In this document: positions 32,548-44,000 of the stretch, piece by piece
Layout of the letters: each line of letters starts with the position of its first letter
How positions within the stretch are numbered: the stretch's first letter is position 1
Source: Metridium senile
Taxonomy: Eukaryota > Cnidaria > Anthozoa > Actiniaria > Metridiidae
NCBI GenBank assembly: GCA_949775045.1
Contig: OX459101.1
Span: 5,401,465 to 5,465,464, forward strand
Length of the DNA: 64,000 bases
Direction: 5' to 3'
Translations under genes and position numbers: made by a program
The notes under the pieces: generated by a model
Told to the model about the DNA's origin: nothing
The model's input: only the letters and a program-made list of their open reading frames with translations
The model's database searches: none

Positions 32548-32655
32548 CAGACTCGTACCCAGTCGTTACTCTTCTTTTTTTCCCGGGCGCGCGTCTTCCC
32601 CTGATGCACCGCGATCCGTAAAAAAGAGACAGAGAAACGACTGGGTACGAGTCTG
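32548..32655. mobile_element. Short hairpin MITE, CAGACTCGTACCC ends, 9-bp duplication
   Basis: CAGACTCGTACCCAGTCGT is inverted at the right end. Flanked by an exact AAATCCAAC duplication at 32,539-32,547 and 32,656-32,664. 108 bp with a GC-rich loop. Confidence 0.8.
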
Positions 32656-32859
32656 AAATCCAACCCGGAAATACTAAGATTTGGGAGTTTTGTCCTCCGT
32701 AATTTGAATGTTTTTTCGCTGAATAAGATCCCTGGTTGGGTTGCCAGGTTGGGCTGCCTGATTTGGCTAACTTTGAAATAGCAAGTAAACAGTTGGTTTT
32801 AAAAAGAACGACCAGTGTGTACATGTACAGTTGATGCTCTCTCTGGACAACCGCTCTCG

Positions 32860-33330
32860 TAAGCGACCATCTCCCGTAATCGACCACTTTTCATTCAATT
32901 TACCGTTTTGTTTCCCATATAAACTCTGTGAAAAATCTCTCTCGTAAGCGACCACTCTCGTAAGCGACCACTTTTCATTCAATTTACCGTTTTGTTTCCC
33001 ATATAAACTCTGTGAAAAATCTCTCTCGTAAACGACCATCTCCCGTAACCGACCACTTTTTATTCAATTTACCGTTTTATTTCCCATATAAACTCTGTGA
33101 AAAATCTCTCTTGTAAACGACCATCTCCCGTAGCCGACCACTTTTTATTCAATTTACCGTTTTGTTTCCCATATAAACTCTGTGAAAAATCTCTCTCGTA
33201 AACGACCATCTCCCGTAACCGACCACTTTTTATTCACTTTACCGTTTTGTTTCCGATATAAACTCTGTGAAAACACTCTCTCTCGTAAGCGACCACTCTC
33301 GTAAGCGGCCGCGACCACTTTTAGGATTGT
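32860..33330. repeat. 85-bp minisatellite, about 5.5 units
   Basis: Each unit has CTCTCGTAAGCGACCA, CTCCCGTAACCGACCA, ATTCAATTTACCGTTTTG and CATATAAACTCTGTG. Spacing between units is 84-85 bp. The motif GTAAGCGACCA resembles ends of pogo-like transposons, so the array may come from a transposon end. The minus-strand frame with repeated YGKQNGKLNEKWS is its translation. Confidence 0.85.
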
Positions 33331-33676
33331 GCATGTTTTGGACTCATGTAAGCGACCATCAGAGTCATTAGACTGCTGACTTCCGGAAAATAATACTTAC
33401 ATCTTCTTTAGAGATACCATGCCAGAAAAAAATATTCAAAATAAAGAGTTAAGATACAATAATTTTGAAATTCGTTGATAATTTTAAAAATGTGTCCGTA
33501 CGTGTTACAAATTACGCATGATTTTTGCTTTATGTGATAGGGTTCACGTTGTTACCACTTTCTTCTTGTCCGAGGTTGGTCGGTTACGAGAGAGTCAACT
33601 GTCAGTCAACACTAGGCCGGAAACATTTTGAAAATGAAGCTTCAAAGCGATACTTCAGCTTGATTTAGTTTTGTAC

Positions 33677-33880
33677 ATGACTAGTAGAGACGAGGGGGAG
33701 GAAGGAGAGAATTATCTGTGTAAGACTCTCAAATCCTTGAAAGATTCCTCTTGCAAACTAATGTATATTCCTCCTGGTTATTTAACTAGCTCGTTAGACC
33801 TAAATCTTTCCGGGAACATTTCAAAGCCAGCCCCTGCTTTCAGACACTCGGAAATAAGTTTTGTAAACTTATTCTATTAA
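33677..33880 (+). pseudogene. Possible relic of a pogo/jerky-like DDE transposase
   Basis: A 67-codon frame starting MTSRDEGEEGENY contains CKLMYIPPGYLTSSLDLNLS. The stretch (L)xYIPPGxTSxxxxLDxxxxK resembles the second catalytic region of pogo/jerky-type transposases found in CENP-B-like proteins. This is a resemblance judged by eye only. The frame stops at the TTAA into which the next element inserted. Nearby pogo-like end motifs (32,860-33,600) fit. Confidence 0.3.
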
Positions 33881-34657
33881 AGGCCCAGTATCGACCGGGA
33901 TGCTTTGCGGCCGTTTGTTTTTGTTTTGAAATAGCGTTATTGTTAAATGGCGCTCTCTAATTGGCCAAAAACCACGTGAGTTCAAAGTCCATGGCCGTAC
34001 GGAGATACGAAAAATATCACATATCAACAGACATGAAAGTAGCGAACTTTTTCGACGAACCTTTGAGCTTTTGAGTGTTTCTGAATATCCTTAAATGCAT
34101 CCCTGAGAAGAAAACTATCGTGTAATAGTATGCGGTGAATATAATAAAGGATTGGGCATGGTATGTTATGTGTATTTCTGTTGTATTATCAAAGTAACGA
34201 TAATGATCAACTCGATTTGTCCGCTTTGTTATTATTAAGCAATCGTTGTAGTAAAAATATGTTTAAGAAAGTTGAGCTCCAAATATAAAGTTAATAAGTA
34301 TTTTTAATGTCCATAGTATATTATCGTTTCGTCTGAGCAGCTCTATGGCATATTTTAACTGCTAGTCCGTGGATCGGAATGAGATGCCTGCGAAGCGGCC
34401 GAGTTGATTGTAATCTACTCAAACATACTCAAACATCAAAGCTTGTTATTTACATCTATTTACGGAAAATATACAAAATATTGCGGCACAGATGTTGTAA
34501 AATATACATAGAGAACTTAAATACAGTGAAATGTTTTGAGATATTAGCATGATTACTAAGGATTATTTGGATTGAGAAGGCATTGTGAACTTTGATAATT
34601 TCGTGATACACGAAATTAGGTCGAGGCACGCAAAGCATCCCGGTCGATACTGGGCCT
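33881..34657. mobile_element. 777-bp element with TTAA target duplication
   Basis: The TIRs are AGGCCCAGTATCGACCGGGA and TGCTTTGCG, inverted at the right. TTAA at 33,877-33,880 and 34,658-34,661. TTAA duplications mark piggyBac or Kolobok elements; which one is not clear. No transposase recognised. Confidence 0.8.
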
Positions 34658-34661
34658 TTAA

Positions 34662-35216
34662 AATTTAAAATATGTATTAGATCCTTCTAAAAAGATGTTT
34701 TTGTTTTTTTTAGATATCAGCGTGAATATCGCTCTTTTGTTTTTTGTGATTAACAGGTCGAAACGGCCATTATAGTGGTCAAAACCCTCTGGCAATTCAT
34801 GCCCATATCTATTAAATTGTCGCATTCCAACAATTTGACACAATATAAACAATTTAGAAATATATCTAGCAAAGTACATTGAAACAAGGAGTAAAAGAAA
34901 ATAATGTGAAAATATATAGTTTTAGCTACGCTGTCGGTTCCTCCCCAAACTGGATTAGTTTCCTGCTTGACGATATTCTGCTTGACTGAATAGCGTGAGA
35001 TTGATCTGTACCTTTTTGACTTTATTTTTAAAAACAACTAAAACTACTTAGTGGTTTGTTGGTACAAACTGGAAAATTTTGTACAATTTTCAGCTTATTT
35101 AATTCAATAAGCATTAATAGCATTAAAGTTTTTGATAGGCCAAAAATCTAGCATTCCGGCTGCTACCAGATAGAAAGTTATTATGACGCATAGTAAACAG
35201 ACAAAACAATATCATA
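34662..35216. other. Spacer with no recognised feature
   Basis: AT-rich. Minus-strand frames of 73 and 95 codons (34,658-35,037) show no known motif or repeat and overlap each other. Confidence 0.5.
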
Positions 35217-35538
35217 CACCTTCCGAGAAACTTTGTCACCCGTGAAGTGAAAAGCCTACAAGCTAGTAGCGCAGGGGATTATGGGTTACCTATGTATACT
35301 TTATTAGAACGCAGGGATTTCATGGCCACATTGCTACATTTGTCAATATGTTATTGAGAAATGTCCGTTCTGACTTATCAAACAACTAGACGCTCTATGA
35401 GCGTGAAGTCGGGCTAGTTGAGGATTATGCAGTTTAGTCTATTAGCCCAGTAGGAGTGGTGGGACCCAGTTTTTGACAGCTAGAGATAACTGGAGCTATA
35501 ACAATGATGCCCCTTGGATATAGTCTGAAGATATTAAT

Positions 35539-35772
35539 AATCTTAATGAATACTCCAGTTTCAAGATCTCTTTTACTCAGTGTTAGCCTCAATTGTGTGT
35601 AAAATATGCAGAAATTTAGATAAAACTCGTGAGATTTCGATATAATTTTATTGTCTTCTATGCACACATCTCTTTGATTTGCACGGACTGTTACTGAACA
35701 AAAGAATATATTACATGGTTTTGAGGCTAACACTGAGTAAAGAGATCTCCAAACTGGAGTATTAATCTTAAT
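35539..35772. mobile_element. Palindromic MITE inside the long hairpin-ended element
   Basis: AATACTCCAGTTT, AGATCTC.TTTACTCAG and TGTTAGCCTCAA are inverted at the right end. The 133-codon minus-strand frame (35,434-35,835) runs across this palindrome; its signal-peptide-like start is probably chance. Confidence 0.65.
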
Positions 35773-36739
35773 TGTCTGTTCAAGACAAATTTGTAAAATG
35801 TAGATGACAAATATTACAGAAACTGCGTATTTCATGATTTTAACGCACTGATCCCTTTGAAATACACTAAAAGAGCATTATAAAGTGAACTGTATAAATG
35901 GTACAAATACCTATGATGATGACGTAAAAATGTTGTAAAAACAAAAAATTATGCAGGAAACGCACTAGAAAGGACATCGCAATGCGCGCCTGCAAGATTT
36001 GAGCGTGCGTATGATTGAATCACCCCTGTATGTACTGTATTCTTTAGTAATACATGGTTTCCGACCAATCAGAGCGCACGTAAAATACTAAATATATGCA
36101 ACCCGTTGGTACCCTCGGGATCCCTGTGTTATCCGTGGTAATGGGCTCCCTGTGGTTTATTTTTTTTCTCAATATTTATAACAATTTTGTTTTCAGAGGC
36201 TAGCATTTGATTTTGTGTAAACAATCATTATTTTGTATGTACGCTATTGTACAAATAATTTTATGTACAGCACATATCATATAAACATAGTCTCAACAGC
36301 AATAGAAACAGAGTGAAAATACTTTATTATAACTAACAACAAACAGGTTTGGTAACCTGAATACAATGTACATCAACATGTTATCCATCTTCATCAGTGC
36401 ATCTTTTATGATGATTAACTAAAATGCAAAGTCTGCAAAACATTAATATTTTAATAATTAAACAATGAGAACAATCAAAGGCCCCCTATGGCCAACTCGT
36501 GGATCACTGTTAGAACATTTTGAAAGCGCTTAGTTTTTAGACCACTTTTAATGTTGACTTTGTAGGATATAATTTAAAAAATCTCAGAACATTATGAACA
36601 TAATGAATGTTAGCATATTGAAAAGACAAGGCATTGATTTCAACAAATAAAACTTTATTTATAACAGATTTGAAATGTATGTATAAATCTTAATCGGTAA
36701 GGCCACAAGTTCCTAACCTCTAAGGAGATCTTTGGAGAT

Positions 36740-36812
36740 ATTAGGCGATTTTAGCAAAAAGCTCTTAAATTCTTAGGCGATGTTAGGCGATTTAAGGCGT
36801 TCTGGGCGATGT
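36740..36812 (+). repeat. TTAGGCGAT cluster
   Basis: TTAGGCGAT or close variants (GGCGATTT, GGGCGATG) occur about five times within 75 bp. Function unknown. Confidence 0.5.
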
Positions 36813-36863
36813 TTATATGAACCGGAGAAGGCCGATTGCACATGTAGATTAACTATTAAAAAG

Positions 36864-37010
36864 ATGAATTATGTTTTGAAAATATTGATATTTATCAAAA
36901 AAAAGTATAATTCTCTAATAGTTACTTGTTTCTTTGCTTTGGTGGCAGTTTGTATTGGAATAATCCAGCTTTCATGGGCTCCTGACTTTGATGATCAATC
37001 TGCTTTCTGA
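36864..37010 (+). other. Short reading frame with one membrane segment, doubtful
   Basis: From the internal ATG the frame reads MNYVLKILIFIKKK, then a hydrophobic segment (SLIVTCFFALVAVCIGIIQL) and a short acidic end, 48 codons. The layout is that of a small type II membrane protein or of the first exon of one. No homologue recognised and no flanking exon visible; it may be chance. Confidence 0.2.
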
Positions 37011-38179
37011 GAATTCGAGGCTCGAGTTGGCTCGAGTATCAAAAACGGTCTGATATTGACGTTTTAGAAAACCTCTTTCAGTAAAAACGTTAGATAATAA
37101 CAGCTAGCAATTGTATAATGTCTTGAGCAATCAATATACCCAAAGCCAACGCTGATTTGGAAGAGTAAATCGATGTAGAAGTACGAGAAATCCGAATAAA
37201 TTCGTGTTCAAATCCAAGATGGCGATTTGCTTGGGCTTCCTGTGGTATATGGGCTTCCTGTGGTGCAATACCTCGTGATTTGAACTAGTCAGCCGTTTTT
37301 AAGCCGTGTCTGGGTGCACGTTTTAAAATTCAACGTAAACAAATTCATAAAAAAATATTTACAATGCAGTATGTTTGTTTTTGTTATTTTTACGTGTCTT
37401 TTTTTGAGTTGTTAGACTCCTCAATCATTCTGAGCATGCGCGAAGGATCGAATATCTGATTTAGTGACCTCTCGCATATAAATAATTTCGCTTAAAAACT
37501 TAAAATTAGAAAAGATACACCATTTTTTACGTTATTAATAATAAGTATGCACTCGTTGTTGGTGATAACTTTTATTTGCGATTACATAGTGAAGTGTCCC
37601 ACATGGGAAGTTAGAGCGATTATTTGGGGTATAAATTTTAAACTTACACATAGACTACATAGTGAGAATAGCTTTGTGAGGTTAGAACGTGACCCCTATG
37701 GTGGGGTAAGTTACAAGTGGGGTGGGGTAGGTCGTGACGTATCTACACAGGGAGCCCACGTAAGGTATGACGTCATATGATAGCGATGTTCTTGGGCTTC
37801 CTGTGGTATTTGCGCATGCTCATGACGTAAGGTCAAAACGCGACATGATACATAGATACATACATAGATAGATACATAGATTGACGAAACGGTAGAACTA
37901 AAGTCGGGCCGCCTATGGCTAGCCCGACTAACAAGAAAGGCGTTCCGATTCTGAACTGATCCATGATCCTTTGCGCCGCTTGTGTGTTTTTCACGGGTGA
38001 CAAACTTTCTCGGAAAGGAAGTAATTGCATTTCACTCTTCAATTTCATTGGATAGAGCCAAGGAAGTTGTTCAAAGAAGCTATTAATAGTATAAAAAAAT
38101 CTTGGCTTTCAGTATTATTATAGACTTTGTCTGCAAAACGTTATGCGAGCCCGTTATCGTCCGGAAAAGAAATACAAAG

Positions 38180-38264
38180 ATGGTTAGAAGTATTCTCTTT
38201 GGGAGTATTTCCTGCTGGCTGGTCACTGGCTGCTTTGGATGTGGGGGAAGTCATCCAGCTCCAG
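38180..38264 (+). other. Possible first exon of a secreted protein, doubtful
   Basis: ATG in good context (AAGATGG) begins MVRSILFGSISCWLVTGC, which looks like a signal peptide, then FGCGGSHPAP and a CAG/GTATAA donor. No later exon was found; a MITE begins 50 bp downstream. Confidence 0.2.
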
Positions 38265-38313
38265 GTATAATAATTAACTCAAATCTATCGTTATATAGCT
38301 AGAGTGAACATTA

Positions 38314-38455
38314 GAGTACAAACACTAAAAGTGTGCAACATAAATACCACTAAATACTGCTAAATTATGCAAATTCTTTTGTTCTCTATTATTTTAATCA
38401 ACACTATTTAGTGGTAAATAGTACAAAGTATTGCACACTTTTAGTGTTTGTACTC
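38314..38455. mobile_element. Mariner-type MITE, GAGTACAAACAC ends, copy 2
   Basis: 142 bp, TA at both sides (38,312-38,313 and 38,456-38,457). Differs from copy 1 at 12,342 by only a few bases. Confidence 0.85.
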
Positions 38456-38457
38456 TA

Positions 38458-41084
38458 CTATAACAGCACAATGCTTAAGTCAAGTTAGACGAGTGAACCT
38501 GATTTTACTGATACTTTTACCTTAAAACATGCAACATTTATAATGAAAGCCATTTTGGAGGTCAGTTGTATCTTGTCCTTGCAAAGGCGAACCATATTTT
38601 CCTGAATTTTGGTATTTGTTTTGAACAATGTTTCAACATCTTCATTGCAATTTTAGGCTAATAGGTTTATTTTTTTATTTTCGCAGAGATCTTTCTAATT
38701 AGCTATAGTTTCAATTTTTGATTACTATCATTCCGGCGCACTTATTAAAAAGAAACATATTCTATGTGTGGTATAATTGAGAATCTTTTTCAACTTCAGA
38801 TTCTAGATCTAGACAAGTAAATATAGATCTTAAACAACATTTTTAAATGTTAAAAAATTTAGCTATAAGGGATATTATCACAGCTCTCCGATAAAGCAAG
38901 TGAAAATGCCATTCTTTATATCCATGAAATAGAATCTAAATAGTTCCTACCTAATAGTTTTTATTTAGTGACTATTAGTCACTATCACTCAACTGAAACA
39001 GCTTTAGTAACAATACACAAGGGAAATCAAATACTCAAAACCATAGAAAGTTAATACTTTATTGGTCAGGCACGAAGTGCCATGACCTTAGGATTACAAA
39101 CCAGCTTCCGAATGTCAAGAAAATGACATCGGAAGCAACGAAGAACCAACGAACAATCGCGAATAGAATCGAAGTATTAGCGATTCTACGTCGATGTGGA
39201 TAGTCACTTAAGAAAGCAGTGCTATAGACGTCTATTATCATGATCATATGATAAAAAATGACGTAAAACACGTCGTGTTTCATCATGAGCCTGCAGACAA
39301 AGTTGGCGGCAATAAACAGTAAAATATGTGCAAGATCATAATTTTACCTCTCAAGATTCAAAGTGGCTTTATAATCTCACCAAAATTTCTACAGGATAGA
39401 ACGCAATCCGTTCGAAGGACAAAGTTATGACTTGAGTTTTTAAAGAAATTATTCGAGAGTATTTCTGAGTGCACAAACAAATGGATTTATCAGTCGGCAA
39501 GTACTGCATTTAGTCACAAAGTTCTGCAAGACTAGAGATCCAGTTGGCGTTTTAGTTCGTGTAGATCGATGCATGCTCGAGGTTTGAACTTTTTTTAGGA
39601 GCTGCGAAGAGATTTCAGCTATTTGGGCCAGATAATGGGTTCTGATGTTGAACATCACGAAGCTACCATGGATCCACTGGTATGTCGAGTCATTCAAAAT
39701 GAACTTAGGCGATCTGCCGCTAGCTGGACCGTTGTACTTTAATAATAGACAGACAAAGCACAAAGTGTCTTTTCATCTTATGGGACCGTATTTTAATATA
39801 TATTGTAAACTTTGTTTACAGCATGGACTACATTGTTCTTACAATCATTTAATTATCATACTAGTTGTTTCAAGAAAAACCAAGCTTAGAATTTCTTATA
39901 TAAATAAAAAAAATTACAAGTCAATTGCAAAACTATTAATAGATTCAAAAAAATAATTAAAGAAGAACAATTATTAAAATATATCAATGAGAATTAAAAT
40001 ATATTTGAAATTATGTAACTCGATTCATTTTAAGTGAAATAGAACATATTTGTTACAATTCATAAATCTTATTACAAATCATAGAGTACAATAATCAATA
40101 TACTTATGATTATATCAATCGATAATTTCAATATTTTATCTACAATTTGTATTTTAAATCAATGTAGTTTTATATACTCTATAAGCATATGCTTTTTCTA
40201 GAGTACTATTCTTAATCATTTTTACACTTACCAAATTATTGTAATTTTAGAAATGTTATTTGTAACAATGACTGAGAATGAATAAAAAAAGCATTAAAAT
40301 GTTTTTCGCTCTACTAGTCCACGCAGATTTATTAGAAGGGATAGAACAGCATTAAGGGACATTCACTAGAGTAGAACTGTAATTTAGAAAGCTAAGTTTA
40401 TATAGGGAGGAAAACTGCAACCAAAATGCTAATTTATATGGGTAATAAAGAGGAGACTGTAATAGTGGGCATATGTACATGATTTATTTGTCTGGGATTG
40501 AAATTGAGCCATATGTGTATCTAGAGGAGAGCAAATAATATTGAAAATTGAAATAAAACAAAAAGGCACTTATAGTGCTGTATGGAAAGAATAATCATAA
40601 CAACAGTAATATAACAGTAATAGCATTTTACAATGTCTCAAAGAGGGCAGTGTATTTATTTAAATTCTATATCAATGGATGTATTAAGTAAGAAGATTGG
40701 GTTATTTGATAATTGTAATTGTAATATTTATTGATTTATTGGTGTGACAGGAACGTGTTTAAGTATTAATGATAGCAAATAGGGAAGAGATGTAGGTTAG
40801 AAAAGTGCATGTGAATTGATAATGGGTAATAAAGCATTTAAACTTGAACAAGTGGTTAATGTGAATAATATGGAGCAAGCGGGTTTGAGCTCAAGCAGGA
40901 TGCACGCACCTGGTAACAGCTATAATGGAATTGTATATTATGATGAAAATTATATAAAAGGAAGGTGAAAAGAGATATATTACAAAAAACAGACGTTCAT
41001 CATCAGGTGTTGAGACGGCTGGTAGGGATAAACCAAACATGTTTCAGAACAAGAGCTAGACATCAATTGCTTTTATCTCATCTA
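38458..41084. other. AT-rich region without recognised genes
   Basis: Minus-strand frames at 39,059-39,286 (75 codons) and 39,449-39,763 (104 codons) were examined and show no known motif. The region from 40,960 to 41,100 has a 44-codon plus-strand frame (contains VHHQVLRRLVGINQTCF) that ends where the satellite begins and may be a gene relic. Confidence 0.5.
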
Positions 41085-44000
41085 TTATATGTCAAAAGTT
41101 ATTGAGAATTAGGTGTACCGGGAAATGAGAATTGAGATGTCCCCTTTTTCTTCCATTGCATGACTCTGCCAGTATTGCTTCATCCTTTGATGTAAAATCA
41201 GTTGCCATTACAGTGTGAATAAAAATATGGTAGGCAGATCAAAAACCTCATTTCTGTTCTTTTTATTTCATTTACCTTAATGTCTAAACAGTTATTGAGA
41301 ATTTAGTGTACTGGGAAATGAAAAATGAGATGGAATGTACAAAGGTTGTTGTCAACTTTATTTTCCATTTCATAACTCTACCAAAAGTGCTTCATGCTTA
41401 GATGTCAAATAAGTTGCCATTAAAAGCTTATAGAAACTCTTACCTATTTTGACAACAATATACAGTCACTGACATTGGAAGTTTGTTGAAAATCATGAGC
41501 TGGTCTATAAAGCATTTTTGTAAAAAGACCCTGGAAGGAGTCATATTCTAACATTTTCTGCATAGTACTATCACACCGGTTCAAAAGATGAACTTTGTTA
41601 GCACATTGACCACACCCTGCACTCACTAGGCCAAAAAAGCAGTGCATGCTGTCAATATTAAAATTGTTTCAAAATTAGACCAAAGTTATATTTTCTGAAA
41701 GCTTTTGCTCAAAAAACTAATTTCTGTTCTTTTTATTTCATTTACCTTAATGTCTAAACAGTTATGAGAATTTAGTGCACTGGTAAATCAAAAATGAGAT
41801 GGAATGTACAAAGTTGGTTGTGCACTTTTTTTTCCATTTCATAACTCTACCAAAAGTGCTTCATCCTTAGATGTCAAATAAGTTGCCATTAAAAGCTTAT
41901 AGAAACTCATACCTATTTTGACCAACAATATACAGTCACTGACATTGGAAGTTTGTTGAAAATCATGAACTGGTCTATAAAGTATTTTTGTAAAAAGACC
42001 CTGCGAGGAGTCATATTCTAACATTTCCTGCATGGTACTATCACACCGGTTCAAAAGATGAACTTTGTTAGCACATTGACCACACCCTGCACTCATTAGG
42101 CCAAAAAAGCAGTGCATGCCGTCAATATTAAAATTGTTTCAAAATTAGACCAAAGTTATATTTTCTGAAAGCTCTTCCTCAAAAAACTCATTTCTGTTCT
42201 TTTAATTTCATTAATTTACCTTAATGTGTAAGTTATTGAGAATTTAGTGCACTGGGAAATGAAAAATGAGATGGAATGTACAAAGTTTGTTTTCAACTTT
42301 ATTTTCCATTTCATAACTCTACCAAAAGTGCTTCATCCTTAAATGTCAAATAAGTTGCCATTAAAAGCTTATAGAAACTCATACCTATTTTGACCAACAA
42401 TATAAAATGTACATGCAGTCACTGTGGAAGTTTGTTGAAAATCATGAACAGGTCTATAAGGTATTTTTGTAAGTAGACCCTGCGAGGAGTCATTCTTACA
42501 TTTCCTGCATGCGGTACTATCACACCGGTTAAAAAGATGAAATTTGTTTGCACTTGACCACACCCTGCACTCATTAGGCCAAAAAAGCAGTGCATGCCGT
42601 CAATATTAAAATTGTTTCAAAATTAGACCAAAGTTATATTTTCTGAAAGCTCTTGCTCACAAAACTCATTTCTGTTCTTTTAATTTCATTTACCTTAATG
42701 TGTAAGTTATTGAGAATTTAGTGCACTGGGAAATGAAAAATGAGATGGAATGTACAAAGTTTGTTTTCAACTTTGTTTTCCATTTCATAACTCTACCAAA
42801 AGTGCTTCATCCTTAAATGTCAAATAAGTTGCCATTAAAAACTTATAGAAACTCTTACCTATTTTGACAACAATATACAGTCACTGACATTGGAAGTTTG
42901 TTGAAAATCATGAACTGGTCTATAAAGTATTTTTGTAAAAAGACCCTGCGAGGAGTCATATTCTAACATTTCCTGCATGGTACTATCACACCGGTTAAAA
43001 AGATGAAATTTGTTTGCACTTGACCACACCCTGCACTCATTAGGCCAAAAAAGCAGTGCATGCCGTCAATATTAAAATTGTTTCAAAATTAGACCAAAGT
43101 TATATTTTCTGAAAGCTCTTGCTCACAAAACTCATTTCTGTTCTTTTAATTTCATTTACCTTAATGTGTAAGTTATTAAGAATTTAGTGCACTGGGAAAT
43201 GAAAAATGAGATGGAATGTACAAAGTTTGTTTTCAACTTTATTTTCCATTTCATAACTCTACCAAAAGTGCTTCATCCTTAAATGTCAAATAAGTTGCCA
43301 TTAAAAGGTTATAGAAACTCATACCTATTTTGACCAACAATATAAAATGTACATGCAGTCGCTGTGGAAGTTTGTTGAAAATCATGAACAGGTCTATAAG
43401 GTATTTTTGTAAATAGACACTGCGAGGAGTCATTCTAACATTTCCTGCATGGTACTATCACACCGGTTCAAAAGATGAACTTTGTTAGCACATTGACCAC
43501 ACCCTGCACTCATTAGGCCAAAAAAGCAGTGCATGCCGTCAATATTAAAATTGTTTCAAAATTAGACCAAAGTTATATTTTCTGAAAGCTCTTCCTCAAA
43601 AAACTCATTTCTGTTCTTTTAATTTCATTAATTTACCTTAATGTGTAAGTTATTGAGAATTTAGTGCACTGGGAAATGAAAAATGAGATGGAATGTACAA
43701 AGTTGGTTGTGCACTTTTTTTTCCATTTCATAACTCTACCAAAAGTGCTTCATCCTTAGATGTCAAATAAGTTGCCATTAAAAGCTTATAGAAACTCATA
43801 CCTATTTTGACCAACAATATAAAATGTACATGCAGTCGCTGTGGAAGTTTGTTGAAAATCATGAACAGGTCTATAAGGTATTTTTGTAAGTAGACCCTGC
43901 GAGGAGTCATTCTTACATTTCCTGCATGCGGTACTATCACACCGGTTAAAAAGATGAAATTTGTTTGCACTTGACCACACCCTGCACTCATTAGGCCAAA

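Larger units (their letters stand above)
35386..37929 (+). mobile_element. Hairpin-ended element, long copy (2,544 bp)
   Basis: Ends as in the 192-bp copy: 5' CTAGACGCTC, loop TAT, GAGCGT, then AGTCGGGCT; 3' a GATACATA-type microsatellite and a terminal hairpin AGTCGGGC/GCCCGACT. AA stands outside both ends, and the split MITE shows that only AA was duplicated. The interior holds a palindrome (35,539-35,772), the TTAGGCGAT cluster, four GGGCTTCCTGTGGT-like boxes and two doubtful frames. No transposase recognised, so probably non-autonomous. Confidence 0.7.
35217..38020. mobile_element. CACC..TTTCCGAGAAA MITE, second copy, split by an insertion
   Basis: The left part (35,217-35,385) and right part (37,932-38,020) together equal the reverse complement of the 280-bp MITE at 4,360-4,639. 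They are separated by the hairpin-ended element 35,386-37,929. Rejoining the parts gives the uninterrupted block TCAAACAACAAGAAAGG seen (as complement) in the first copy. Confidence 0.75.

Noticed and set aside
32414..33039. Minus-strand frames of 157, 69 and 90 codons
   Set aside because: They cross a hairpin MITE and the 85-bp minisatellite; the repeated peptide is the repeat unit.
35434..35835. 133-codon minus-strand frame with a signal-peptide-like start
   Set aside because: It crosses a palindromic MITE inside a mobile element and shows no motif.
39449..39763. 104-codon minus-strand frame as a gene
   Set aside because: No motif, no splice context, and no repeat in the window; cannot be supported.
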